53,588 nucleotides of DNA, taken from NCBI GenBank assembly GCA_017622495.1, contig JAGAQY010000071.1, positions 1 through 53,588 of the forward strand. Reading direction: 5' to 3'. The DNA is from Bacteroidaceae bacterium. Its GTDB lineage: Bacteria > Bacteroidota > Bacteroidia > Bacteroidales > Bacteroidaceae. The position numbers and the translations under genes are program-made. The notes under the pieces are model-generated. The model saw only the letters and a list, made by a program, of their open reading frames with translations. It did not search any database and had not been told where the DNA came from. Positions 26,790 through 34,785 of the stretch are shown here, in pieces. Numbering within the stretch: position 1 is the first letter of the stretch; every line of letters begins with the position of its first letter.

Positions 26790-26880
26790 GAGGGAAGAGG
26801 GAAGAGGGAAGAGAGAAAAGGGAAGGAGTTCATATATCGCGGAGGAGAACTCTTCCCTCTTAACTTTTAACTCTTCACTT
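26790..26880. repeat. Inverted heptamer arrays in the thrA-apgM gap
   Basis: 26790-26824: GAGGGAA (three times), GAGAGAA, AAGGGAA. 26853-26880: TTCCCTC, TTAACTT, TTAACTC, TTCACTT. On the coding (minus) strand a purine-rich array starts 2 nt after the thrA stop codon, and a pyrimidine-rich array ends 2 nt before the apgM ATG, the same arrangement as in the pot operon but with different bases. Confidence 0.82.
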
Positions 26881-26882
26881 AA

Positions 26883-29312
26883 TTAAATGTTCGCAATCGA
26901 CATGATGTCGGCAAAGACACCGGCAGCGGTAACGCTGGCGCCGGCACCGTAGCCCTGAATCATCATGGGGTACTCCTTGTAGCGCTCGGTGGTGAGCAGG
27001 ATGATGTTGTTGCTGCCTTCGAGGTTGTAGAAGGGATGCCACTGGTTGACCTCCTGAAGCGATACCGAAGCCTTGCCCTCATCGAGGCGTGCCACGAAGC
27101 GCCAACGCTTGTTGTCGGCCACGAGACGCTGGCGACGCTCCTCGAAGTCGGCATCGAGCGAAGGTACGTTGGCCCAGAAGTCGTCGAGCGAACCGTCGAA
27201 CAGCTCTTGTGGGATGAAGAGGTTCTTCTCTACATCATCCTGCTCGATGGGATAGCCTGCCTCACGGGCGAGGATGACCAGTTTGCGGATAACGTCCTTG
27301 CCGCTGAGGTCGATACGGGGATCGGGCTCGCTGTAGCCCTTCTCCTTGGCCAGGCGGATGGTGTCGCTGAGCTTGATATCAGCACTGATGGTGTTGAAGA
27401 TGAAGTTGAGCGTACCACTCACCACAGCCTCGATGCGCAGTATGCGGTCGCCACTGTTGATGAGGTCGTTGATGGTGTTGATGACGGGGAGTCCGGCACC
27501 AACGTTGGTCTCGAAGAGGAACTTCACGCCACGGCGGCGAGCGGTCTGCTTCAGTTCGCTATAGTTCTCATACTGCGATGACGCTGCAACCTTGTTGGCT
27601 GCCACCACAGAGATGTTATGGTTGAGGAAATCCTTGTAGAGCGCTGCCACCTCGTCGCTGGCAGTGCAGTCCACGAATACCGAGTTGAAGATGTTCATCC
27701 CGATAACCTCGCTCTTGAGGCGCTGCATATTGCTCTCGCCGCCAGCCTTGAGGGTGTCGCGGTAGTTGGTAAGGTCGATACCGTCGCGGTCAAACACGGC
27801 ATAGTGTCCGCTGGCAATACCCACCACGTTGAGCTTGAGTCCGCGCTCGTGCATCAAGCGCTCGCGCTGGCTGCGAATCTGCTCTATGAGGCTGCTGCCC
27901 ACGGTACCCACACCGCAGATGAAGAGGTTGAGCACCTGGTATTCGGAGAGGAAGAACGAGTCGTGTATCACGTTGAGTGTCTTGCGCAGCCACGTAGCAT
28001 CTACCACGAAAGAGATGTTGGTCTCAGAGGCACCCTGCGCACAAGCGATGACGTTGATACCGTTGCGGCCCAAGGTACCGAACAGCTTACCGGCGATACC
28101 GGGGGTATGCTTCATGTTCTCGCCCACGATAGCTACCGTGGCGAGACCCTTCTCGGCAGTCACATTGTTGATTTCGCCCGTGGCAATCTCCTTGGCAAAC
28201 TCGGCATTGAGCACCGAGCATGCCAACTCGGCATCCTGGTTGCGCACACCGATAGAGGTGCTGTTCTCTGACGAAGCCTGCGACACGAGGAACACGCTGA
28301 TACCATTCTGCGCCAAGGTGCGGAAGATGCGGTGATTCACACCGATAACACCCACCATACCGAGGCCCTGCACGGTGATGAGCGCCGTGTCGTTGATGCT
28401 CGAGATGCCCTTGATGGGCTTGGTATTGTCGCTCAGGCGCTCACGGATAATGGTGCCGGGAGCGTCGGGATTGAACGTATTCTTAATTAATATAGGTATA
28501 TTCTTATGGAAGGCGGGATAGATCGTAGGAGGATATACCACCTTGGCACCGAAGTTGCAGAGCTCCATAGCCTCCACGTAGCTCAGTTCCTCAATGGCAT
28601 AGGCGGTTGAGATAACCTTGGGGTCGGCCGTCATGAAGCCGTCCACATCGGTCCATATCTCCAGCAAAGTGGCATCGAGCATGGCGGCGATAACTGCTGC
28701 CGTATAGTCCGATCCGCCACGACCGAGGTTGGTGACACGGCCCGTGTTCTTGTCCGAAGCGATGAAGCCCGGTACTACAGACACCTTGGGCAGTTCGCGG
28801 AAGGTTTCGCGGATGAGCTGTTCAGACAGTTCCGAGTCGAGGATATGCCTGTGATGCTTGCGCTCGGTCTTCATGAAGGTGCGCGAATCAAACACCTCGG
28901 CATCTTCAATAACAGCGCCCACGATAAGGCTCGACAGGCGTTCGCCATAGCTCACCACCGTATCTTCCATATTGGAGGAGATATCCTTGAGGAGGTACAA
29001 TCCCTGATAGATATCCTTGAGTTCATCGAGCAGGGCGTGAATCTTCTTGCCCAGCGTACGTTTCTTGCTGCCCGAGGGGATGACCTGCTGTATCATCTCT
29101 TCGTGGCGGCGCACCATGCAGTCAAACTCGGCTTCGTAAGCGATATCGCCCTTCGTGGCCATAGCAGCTGTGCGGATGAGCTGGTCGGTAATGCCGCCCA
29201 AGGCCGACACCACCACGATGACGGGCTCCTTCTCGGCCTCAACAATCTTCTTTACTTTCTGTATACTGTCTACGGAACCCACTGACGTTCCGCCAAATTT
29301 CATTATCTTCAT
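26883..29312 (-). CDS. thrA: Bifunctional aspartokinase / homoserine dehydrogenase
   Basis: 809 residues. The N-terminal kinase opens MKIMKFGGTSVGSVDSI and has 'GRGGSDYTAAVIAAMLDA', for phosphorylation of aspartate; two ACT-type regulatory regions follow (about 310-460; 'ITVQGLGMVGVIGV' and 'VAIVGENMKHTPGIAGKLF'). The C-terminal dehydrogenase starts near 465 with 'NLFICGVGTVGSSLIEQI' and contains 'ETNVGAGLPVINTINDLI' and 'KEKGYSEPDPRIDLSGKDV'. It makes homoserine from aspartyl semialdehyde; feedback inhibition by threonine is expected from the ACT domains. First gene of an operon with apgM. Confidence 0.97.
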   Translation of the reverse strand: MKIMKFGGTSVGSVDSIQKVKKIVEAEKEPVIVVVSALGGITDQLIRTAAMATKGDIAYEAEFDCMVRRHEEMIQQVIPSGSKKRTLGKKIHALLDELKDIYQGLYLLKDISSNMEDTVVSYGERLSSLIVGAVIEDAEVFDSRTFMKTERKHHRHILDSELSEQLIRETFRELPKVSVVPGFIASDKNTGRVTNLGRGGSDYTAAVIAAMLDATLLEIWTDVDGFMTADPKVISTAYAIEELSYVEAMELCNFGAKVVYPPTIYPAFHKNIPILIKNTFNPDAPGTIIRERLSDNTKPIKGISSINDTALITVQGLGMVGVIGVNHRIFRTLAQNGISVFLVSQASSENSTSIGVRNQDAELACSVLNAEFAKEIATGEINNVTAEKGLATVAIVGENMKHTPGIAGKLFGTLGRNGINVIACAQGASETNISFVVDATWLRKTLNVIHDSFFLSEYQVLNLFICGVGTVGSSLIEQIRSQRERLMHERGLKLNVVGIASGHYAVFDRDGIDLTNYRDTLKAGGESNMQRLKSEVIGMNIFNSVFVDCTASDEVAALYKDFLNHNISVVAANKVAASSQYENYSELKQTARRRGVKFLFETNVGAGLPVINTINDLINSGDRILRIEAVVSGTLNFIFNTISADIKLSDTIRLAKEKGYSEPDPRIDLSGKDVIRKLVILAREAGYPIEQDDVEKNLFIPQELFDGSLDDFWANVPSLDADFEERRQRLVADNKRWRFVARLDEGKASVSLQEVNQWHPFYNLEGSNNIILLTTERYKEYPMMIQGYGAGASVTAAGVFADIMSIANI

Positions 29313-29356
29313 CTAATCCTTGCTTTTACGGATGAATACCTACAAAAAACAGGTGG

Positions 29357-29364
29357 CAAAGATA
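29357..29364 (-). promoter_or_regulatory. -7 element of thrA
   Basis: TATCTTTG on the minus strand, followed by CC, 44 nt before the start codon at 29312. Confidence 0.6.
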
Positions 29365-29496
29365 AGCATTTTGATCTACAATACGGCATGTTTTCTTACT
29401 TTTCTGCTATTACTTCGCCTAAAAGACGTTTCATTTTGTAAAAGTATAAACTATTTGGAAGATAATTTGTACCTTCGCAGAAAGAATAGTAATGAC

Positions 29497-30864
29497 ATGG
29501 CAAAAGAGAAGACCGCATACGTATGTACCGAGTGTGGATACGACTCGCCCAAGTGGGCTGGCCGTTGCCCATCGTGTGGCACATGGAACTCAATGAAGGA
29601 GCAGGTGATACGCCCCGCCGTGGCCGATCGCCGCGCAGCACCGGGATTCACCTTCGAGAAGGCACGCCCACTGACGTTGGCCGAGATTGCCACAGGCGAA
29701 GAGCCACGCATCGACATGCACGATGAGGAGCTGAACCGCGTATTGGGCGGTGGACTGGTGCCTGGATCGCTCATTCTGCTGGGCGGAGAGCCCGGTATAG
29801 GCAAGAGCACCCTGATATTGCAGACCATCCTGCGCATGCCCCATCAGCGCGTACTCTACGTGTCGGGCGAGGAGAGCGCACGACAGCTCAAGCTGCGTGC
29901 CGACCGCATACAGCACAGCGACAACAACTGCCTCATCGTATGCGAAACCTCGCTGGAGAAAATATATGCCCACATCAAGGACACACAGCCCGACATCATC
30001 GTCATAGACTCCATACAGACTATCAGCACAGAGACAGCCGAGTCATCGCCCGGAAGCATCGTACAGATACGCGAGTGTGCCGCCTCGCTGCTCAAGTTTG
30101 TCAAGGAAAGCAACATACCCGCCATCCTCATCGGACATATCAACAAGGAGGGCAGCATAGCCGGACCGAAGATACTGGAGCATATCGTGGACTGCGTACT
30201 CCAGTTTGAGGGCGACCAGCACTACATGTACCGCATACTGCGCGGCATCAAGAACCGCTTTGGCAGTACAGCCGAACTGGGAATCTACGAGATGCGCGGC
30301 GACGGACTGCGCCAGGTGAGCAATCCCTCGGAACTGCTGCTTACCGACCGCCACGAGGGCATGAGCGGCATTGCCATCGCCTCGGCCATAGAGGGCATAC
30401 GCCCTTTCCTCATCGAGACCCAGGCACTCGTGAGCACAGCAGCCTACGGCACTCCGCAGCGCTCGGCCACGGGATTTGACCTGCGCAGGATGAACATGCT
30501 ATTGGCGGTATTGGAAAAACGTGTAGGCTTCAAGCTGGCACAGAAAGACGTATTCCTCAACATCGCCGGTGGTCTCCGCGTCAACGATCCCGCCATAGAC
30601 CTTAGCGTCATCAGCGCCATCCTCTCAAGCAACATGGATACGGAGATAGAACCCACCGTATGCATGGCCGGTGAGGTAGGTCTCTCCGGTGAGATACGCC
30701 CCGTAAGCCGTATAGAGCAACGCATTGCCGAAGCCGAGAAGCTCGGATTCAAGCAAATCATCATCCCCAAGCACAACATGCAAGGACTCGACACCAAACG
30801 TTTCAACATCGAAATCAGCCCCGTGCGCAAAGTGGAAGAGGCCTTCAGGATACTGTTTGGTTGA
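29497..30864 (+). CDS. radA: DNA repair protein RadA
   Basis: 456 residues from the ATG at 29497; an upstream in-frame ATG (29320) would add 59 residues not found in the family. The N-terminal zinc finger has Cys10, Cys13, Cys24 and Cys27 (CTEC and CPSC). Walker A is GGEPGIGKST, and the RadA-specific motif KNRFGS is present. The C-terminus is the Lon-like domain ('AGEVGLSGEIRPVSRIEQRI'). It is a branch-migration helicase acting in homologous recombination. It is divergent from thrA. Confidence 0.97.
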   Translation: MAKEKTAYVCTECGYDSPKWAGRCPSCGTWNSMKEQVIRPAVADRRAAPGFTFEKARPLTLAEIATGEEPRIDMHDEELNRVLGGGLVPGSLILLGGEPGIGKSTLILQTILRMPHQRVLYVSGEESARQLKLRADRIQHSDNNCLIVCETSLEKIYAHIKDTQPDIIVIDSIQTISTETAESSPGSIVQIRECAASLLKFVKESNIPAILIGHINKEGSIAGPKILEHIVDCVLQFEGDQHYMYRILRGIKNRFGSTAELGIYEMRGDGLRQVSNPSELLLTDRHEGMSGIAIASAIEGIRPFLIETQALVSTAAYGTPQRSATGFDLRRMNMLLAVLEKRVGFKLAQKDVFLNIAGGLRVNDPAIDLSVISAILSSNMDTEIEPTVCMAGEVGLSGEIRPVSRIEQRIAEAEKLGFKQIIIPKHNMQGLDTKRFNIEISPVRKVEEAFRILFG

Positions 30865-31041
30865 GGGTTAGTGACTTCGTCACAGAGACTCGGCTGCACT
30901 CGCTGAGAGATTGCAAGCCAACTTGCATCTCGCTCGTTGGCACGAGCCTTGAGGGATGAGGGTTAAAACTCACAAACTTAAAAACTCAAAAACTCATAAC
31001 TCACTCTAAACTCTAAACCCTAAACTCTAAACACTAAACCC
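30865..31041. repeat. Composite repeat after radA: short hairpins plus heptamer array
   Basis: It begins at the base after the radA stop codon with GGGTTAGTG and closes with CACTAAACCC (31032-31041), nearly complementary. Inside: hairpin GTGACTTCGTCAC (30871-30883); hairpins TGCAAG/CTTGCA and GCTCG/CGAGC back to back; then AACTCA-type units and a CTCTAAA heptamer array (about 30998-31038). The stretch 30868-30886 matches 53391-53409 in 18 of 19 bases. Confidence 0.75.
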
Positions 31042-31053
31042 CATACAAAAAAG

Positions 31054-31082
31054 AATGGACGAATCCGTCGGATTCGTCCATT
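31054..31082. terminator. Terminator between radA and the DUF4332 gene
   Basis: AATGGACGAATCC pairs perfectly with GGATTCGTCCATT around a 3-nt loop. On the minus strand it is followed by TTCTTTTTT, so it mainly ends the DUF4332 gene. Confidence 0.9.
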
Positions 31083-31103
31083 GTCGTTTTCAAGTGTTTC
31101 AGA

Positions 31104-31511
31104 TTAATAGGTGAGCACAACTTCGAGTGAAGCAGCCTCCTCAATCATCTTAGCGATTTCCTTAACAGAAGGAACGCGATTTACGAGATTCTTCTCGGCG
31201 TTAACCTCTTCCATCTTGGCAGCCAAGTTCTCAGCATTGCGATGACGCAGTTCCTTTACAGTATCAACGCCAGCAGCCTCGAGCAGCTCTGCAAACTGAG
31301 GTCCTACACCGTGGATACGGATGAGGTCAGCATGGTTAGCCCACTTAAGGATCAACTTATCAGAGATACCAGTCTCCTCAGCCAAAGCCTTACGACCAGC
31401 GGGGGCTGCACACTTAGTCAACAACTCGTCTACTTTATTGATACCGGCAGCAGCCAGCTTCTCTGCATAGGTTGCACCTACGCCTTCAATGTCTACAACT
31501 TTGTAAGCCAT
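31104..31511 (-). CDS. DUF4332 helix-hairpin-helix protein
   Basis: 135 residues. Two helix-hairpin-helix-like units are seen: 'VDIEGVGATYAEKLAAAGI' (about 6-24) and 'IRIHGVGPQFAELLEAAGVD' (about 64-83), each with the G-x-G hairpin, joined by helices. This arrangement is that of DUF4332 proteins, probably cytoplasmic and DNA-binding through the hairpins, with unknown role. It is a single gene with its own promoter and terminator. Confidence 0.85.
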   Translation of the reverse strand: MAYKVVDIEGVGATYAEKLAAAGINKVDELLTKCAAPAGRKALAEETGISDKLILKWANHADLIRIHGVGPQFAELLEAAGVDTVKELRHRNAENLAAKMEEVNAEKNLVNRVPSVKEIAKMIEEAASLEVVLTY

Positions 31512-31595
31512 AATGATTCTTTTTAGTTTATACTTAATTAAATAACTACTCTTCTATTCTACCGTGCTTTTACTCTATTCGCACACTTTCGACGG

Positions 31596-31627
31596 CAAAT
31601 ATAATAATTTAACGGCTTATTGCAATG
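31596..31627 (-). promoter_or_regulatory. Promoter of the DUF4332 gene
   Basis: -7 TATATTTG on the minus strand (31596-31603), with a possible -33 ATTG near 31623-31626. The start codon is 84 nt downstream of the -7 box. Confidence 0.5.
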
Positions 31628-31683
31628 AAATTTACATTTTTTATTTACCGATGCTGAAAAAAAATATTTACAGCTGCATTCAG

Positions 31684-32292
31684 TCAGGCATTGGCCAACG
31701 ATACCATACGAGCCATGTACTTCCCTATGATATCAAACTCAAGGTTCACCACACTACCTTCCGTAATGGCATGGAAGTTGGTGTTCTCATGGGTATAGGG
31801 AATAATGGCCACCTGGAAGCTATCCTCTGTAGGATTGCATACGGTAAGGCTCACACCATTGACCGTGACAGAACCCTTGTCCACGGTAAAGTAACCGCGA
31901 CGTGCCATTTCCTTATCAAAGGCATACTTAAAGGTATAGTACCAGCTACCCTCAGCATCCTCCACCTTCACACAGGTAGCCGTTTGGTCTACATGTCCCT
32001 GCACGATATGTCCGTCAAGGCGTCCGTTCATCATCATGCTACGCTCTACATTCACAGCATCACCTACCTGCAACAAGCCCAGGTTTGAACGCTCTATGGT
32101 TTCCTTCATAGCTGTTACCGTATAGGTACCATCCTGCAGACTCACCACAGTGAGGCACACACCATTGTGCGATACACTCTGGTCAATTTTCAACTCATCT
32201 ACAAAGCTGCACTTCAATGTCAGATGCAGATTCTCCTGTTCCTTTACCACGCTCACTACCGTAGCGCACTCTTCTACAATACCTGAAAACAT
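31684..32292 (-). CDS. ribE: Riboflavin synthase alpha chain
   Basis: 202 residues, made of two lumazine-binding barrels. The N-terminal barrel starts MFSGIVEE, followed by 'VSHNGVCLTVV' ; the second starts near 'GRLDGHIVQGHVDQTA' and repeats the pattern in 'VTVNGVSLTVC'. It dismutates two 6,7-dimethyl-8-ribityllumazine molecules to riboflavin. It is a single gene; the other riboflavin genes are not in the window, and I saw no FMN riboswitch in its leader. Confidence 0.96.
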   Translation of the reverse strand: MFSGIVEECATVVSVVKEQENLHLTLKCSFVDELKIDQSVSHNGVCLTVVSLQDGTYTVTAMKETIERSNLGLLQVGDAVNVERSMMMNGRLDGHIVQGHVDQTATCVKVEDAEGSWYYTFKYAFDKEMARRGYFTVDKGSVTVNGVSLTVCNPTEDSFQVAIIPYTHENTNFHAITEGSVVNLEFDIIGKYMARMVSLANA

Positions 32293-32352
32293 ATTAAATA
32301 CATTATAAATTCACTACTATTGCGGGAACCCAAACTCTCCCGCACCAAGAAA

Positions 32353-32360
32353 CAAAGGTA
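32353..32360 (-). promoter_or_regulatory. -7 element of riboflavin synthase
   Basis: TACCTTTG on the minus strand followed by TTTC, 60 nt before the start codon. Confidence 0.5.
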
Positions 32361-32584
32361 CAAAAAAAGACGAACAAATAGGCTTAACGAATCAAAAAAA
32401 ATATATTTTAAATTTTTATGCAGTTATCATTCAAAAAAACGCATCCACTCTCGACCGTTAATCGAAAACATATTTTTGCACAGAAAAAGTTAAATCGTGC
32501 ACACATAAAGCCTTTGTTTGTGAATAATTGTTAATAAGATAACAGATTTTACGATATTTTTTCTGTATATTGCATAAAATATAC

Positions 32585-32592
32585 TATCTTTG
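32585..32592 (+). promoter_or_regulatory. -7 element of the candidate small RNA
   Basis: TATCTTTG followed by CA. Transcription would start near 32598 and reach a strong terminator about 95 nt later. Confidence 0.6.
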
Positions 32593-32597
32593 CACTT

Positions 32598-32692
32598 GAA
32601 AGCGTTGCGAAACGCTGTACAACTAGTTAAGTTTAGTTTTTGTGTTGGTCTAATAGGCATCCTGTACCAAGGTAATGCCTATTAGATTTTTT
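32598..32692 (+). ncRNA. Candidate small RNA or attenuated leader upstream of wzi
   Basis: A -7 box (32585-32592) is followed by a short hairpin (AGCGTT/AACGCT) and by an intrinsic terminator: TCTAATAGGCAT (32649-32660) pairs perfectly with ATGCCTATTAGA (32675-32686), then six T. No reading frame of note lies between. wzi has a second promoter beyond the terminator, so the ~95-nt transcript may be an independent small RNA; otherwise it is a leader at which wzi expression is attenuated. Confidence 0.6.
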
Positions 32693-32737
32693 AAATCGTT
32701 TTTGCACAACACTTTTTCATATTTGAAACGCAATCCT

Positions 32738-32745
32738 TATATTTG
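32738..32745 (+). promoter_or_regulatory. -7 element of the wzi operon
   Basis: TATATTTG followed by TA, 20 nt before the wzi start codon and beyond the upstream terminator. The -33 position reads TTTT. Confidence 0.55.
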
Positions 32746-32765
32746 TAAAAAAATTCGCAGCAATA

Positions 32766-34301
32766 ATGAGAAACAGGACAATATGGAGTTTACTCTCCCT
32801 TCTGCTGGCTCTGCCTATCCATGCACAAACGAGCGAGTGGAACAAGATACACTATGACATACAGACATCGGCCATAGCCTCAGCCGGCAAGCATGCTCCT
32901 TTCTGGTTGACGAGCAATCGTCACGGACTCTCCTCACTGGAGAGCAACAACGCCAACCTCAGCGCAGGCCTGTTCCGCGCCTTTGACAAGAAGCGTGGTT
33001 TCACCTGGGCCTACGGAGCCGAGGTTGCTGGAGCATGGAACTATACCTCACCGTTTTATATACAGCAGCTCTATGCCGACGTGAAGTACGGTTGCTGGGA
33101 ACTAAGCGTTGGCAGCAAGGAGCGCTGGTCAGAAGGGAAGCACCGCACCTTGAGCGGCGGCGGACTCACCTTCGCCCCCAACGCGCGCCCCATACCCCAA
33201 GTACGCTTAGGCATCAACGAATACGCCACAGCGCCCTGGCTCTTCAACGAATGGGTACAAGTAAAGGGACATCTCAGCTATGGGAGACATACTGACGATC
33301 GTTTTCAACGCGCACACATGGCCAACGCCCCAACAGGCAGCCGATACGTAGAGGATGTACTGTTTCACGAAAAGACAGCCTTCCTCAAAATAGGGAATAG
33401 TAGCAAGGCTCCTCTCTCGGCAGAAGTTGGACTGGAGATGTACAGTCAGTTTGGCGGACGTGTATGGGAGAAACGCCCCGAAGGCGACATCATCCGCTAT
33501 GACCTGCCTCACACGTATAAAGAATACATCAAAGCCCTCATCCCCATGGCAGCCGGTAGCGATGCTCCCGAAATGGAACAGGCCAACGTAAACGGCAACA
33601 TACTCGGCAGCTGGCACTTTGCTTTGAACTATGAGACTGGCAGTTGGAGTATCAAAGCCTATTACGAGCACTTTTACGAGGACCATTCAGGCCTCTTCGG
33701 GTTAGACCACCACTACAATCGGGAAGGAGTAAGGGAATGGATCACCTATCTGCCATGGCGCGACGGCCTCTATGGACTGGAGTTTACAGCTCCCAAGAAC
33801 CGCATCATCAACACCATCGTATACGAGTACCTCACCTCGCGTGACCAAAGCGGCCCTATCCTACAGAACCCGTCGGGTGACATGAGTGGACAAGCAGGAG
33901 GCATGGACTGGTATTATATACATACCTACTACCAATCGTGGCAACATTGGGGCATGTCCATCTGCAATCCCCATACATTATCACCTCTATACAACGAAGA
34001 GCCCACTCTCACAATGCCCAACCAACGTCTCCTTTCACACCACATCGGTTTTGACGGCCAGCCCACCAATACACTTCATTACCGTTTCATGGGTTCCTGG
34101 AGTAAGCATTGGGGTTCCCTGGAAGACCCACTCCCTACCCCACTCACCCAACTGAGCTTAATGGGTGAACTTACCTATAGTCCACTCAAATGGAGAGGTT
34201 GGCAATTCACTGGTGCCCTTGCACTCGACCGCAGCCTGCTGATAGGCAATAACTTCGGCGGCATGATTACTATACGCAAGATAGGGAAGATAAAGGATTA
34301 A
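32766..34301 (+). CDS. Capsule assembly Wzi family protein
   Basis: 511 residues, signal peptide MRNRTIWSLLSLLLALPIHAQ. Wzi-family proteins are outer-membrane barrels that help attach capsule to the cell surface. Recognised features: 'APFWLTSNRHGLSSLESNNA' near the start, 'LQ/QQLYADVKYGCWELSVGSKE' with the strand pattern of the family, and a barrel strand FGGMITIRKIGKI near the end. It is the first of three genes (24 and 14 nt gaps) with a lipoprotein and a PagL-like enzyme, next to capsule-type genes on the other strand. Confidence 0.88.
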   Translation: MRNRTIWSLLSLLLALPIHAQTSEWNKIHYDIQTSAIASAGKHAPFWLTSNRHGLSSLESNNANLSAGLFRAFDKKRGFTWAYGAEVAGAWNYTSPFYIQQLYADVKYGCWELSVGSKERWSEGKHRTLSGGGLTFAPNARPIPQVRLGINEYATAPWLFNEWVQVKGHLSYGRHTDDRFQRAHMANAPTGSRYVEDVLFHEKTAFLKIGNSSKAPLSAEVGLEMYSQFGGRVWEKRPEGDIIRYDLPHTYKEYIKALIPMAAGSDAPEMEQANVNGNILGSWHFALNYETGSWSIKAYYEHFYEDHSGLFGLDHHYNREGVREWITYLPWRDGLYGLEFTAPKNRIINTIVYEYLTSRDQSGPILQNPSGDMSGQAGGMDWYYIHTYYQSWQHWGMSICNPHTLSPLYNEEPTLTMPNQRLLSHHIGFDGQPTNTLHYRFMGSWSKHWGSLEDPLPTPLTQLSLMGELTYSPLKWRGWQFTGALALDRSLLIGNNFGGMITIRKIGKIKD

Positions 34302-34324
34302 ATCATTAAAACCGACGTATCACA

Positions 34325-34771
34325 ATGAAGACATATATATATAAGGCATGGATAATAGTTGTCGTTGCTATGATTTGCTCATGCGAAAGCTATCTCATAA
34401 ACGGCAACTTAGATGGTTTCTGGCAAGTACAAACGATAGAGAACAAGCAGACAGGCGAGATCACCCACTGCGAAGGCGACGTATACTATTCATTCCAACG
34501 CGATCTCGTACTACTCACCTATATTCTGCCCCACCGCCCTACAGGACAGATCAAGGAACATCACATCGCCTACTTTACGCAAGAGAACGATTCCATTGCC
34601 ATGACCGACTTCCGCATCTACCTTGACAAGGAGGCCACCCAGACGCCTTTGGAAAAACTTGCGAAATTTGGTTTATACGATCTGTTCACAACATTTCAAT
34701 TAGAGGAGCTAAACAAGAAGTCGCTCATACTCACCTCCGACAAGGCCAGAATAACCATGCGGAAGTACTAA
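34325..34771 (+). CDS. Lipocalin-like lipoprotein
   Basis: 148 residues. Lipobox ICSC with Cys20 (signal MKTYIYKAWIIVVVAMICS). The mature domain opens NLDGFWQVQTIEN, the GxW that starts lipocalin-like folds in Bacteroidales, and continues in short strands ending ARITMRKY. It is probably anchored in the outer membrane, ligand unknown. It lies between wzi (24 nt before) and the PagL-like gene (14 nt after), so all three are likely translated from one messenger. Confidence 0.75.
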   Translation: MKTYIYKAWIIVVVAMICSCESYLINGNLDGFWQVQTIENKQTGEITHCEGDVYYSFQRDLVLLTYILPHRPTGQIKEHHIAYFTQENDSIAMTDFRIYLDKEATQTPLEKLAKFGLYDLFTTFQLEELNKKSLILTSDKARITMRKY

Positions 34772-34785
34772 AACAATCTATCGAA

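Noticed and set aside
27618..28271. 217-codon plus-strand frame
   Set aside because: Antisense to thrA, which matches its family from end to end.
29320..29496. 59-residue N-terminal extension of RadA
   Set aside because: The family begins at the zinc finger; the ATG at 29497 gives the normal length, and the extension is hydrophobic and unlike RadA.
32293..32400. FMN riboswitch before riboflavin synthase
   Set aside because: The leader is only about 50 nt and has no conserved FMN-aptamer sequence.
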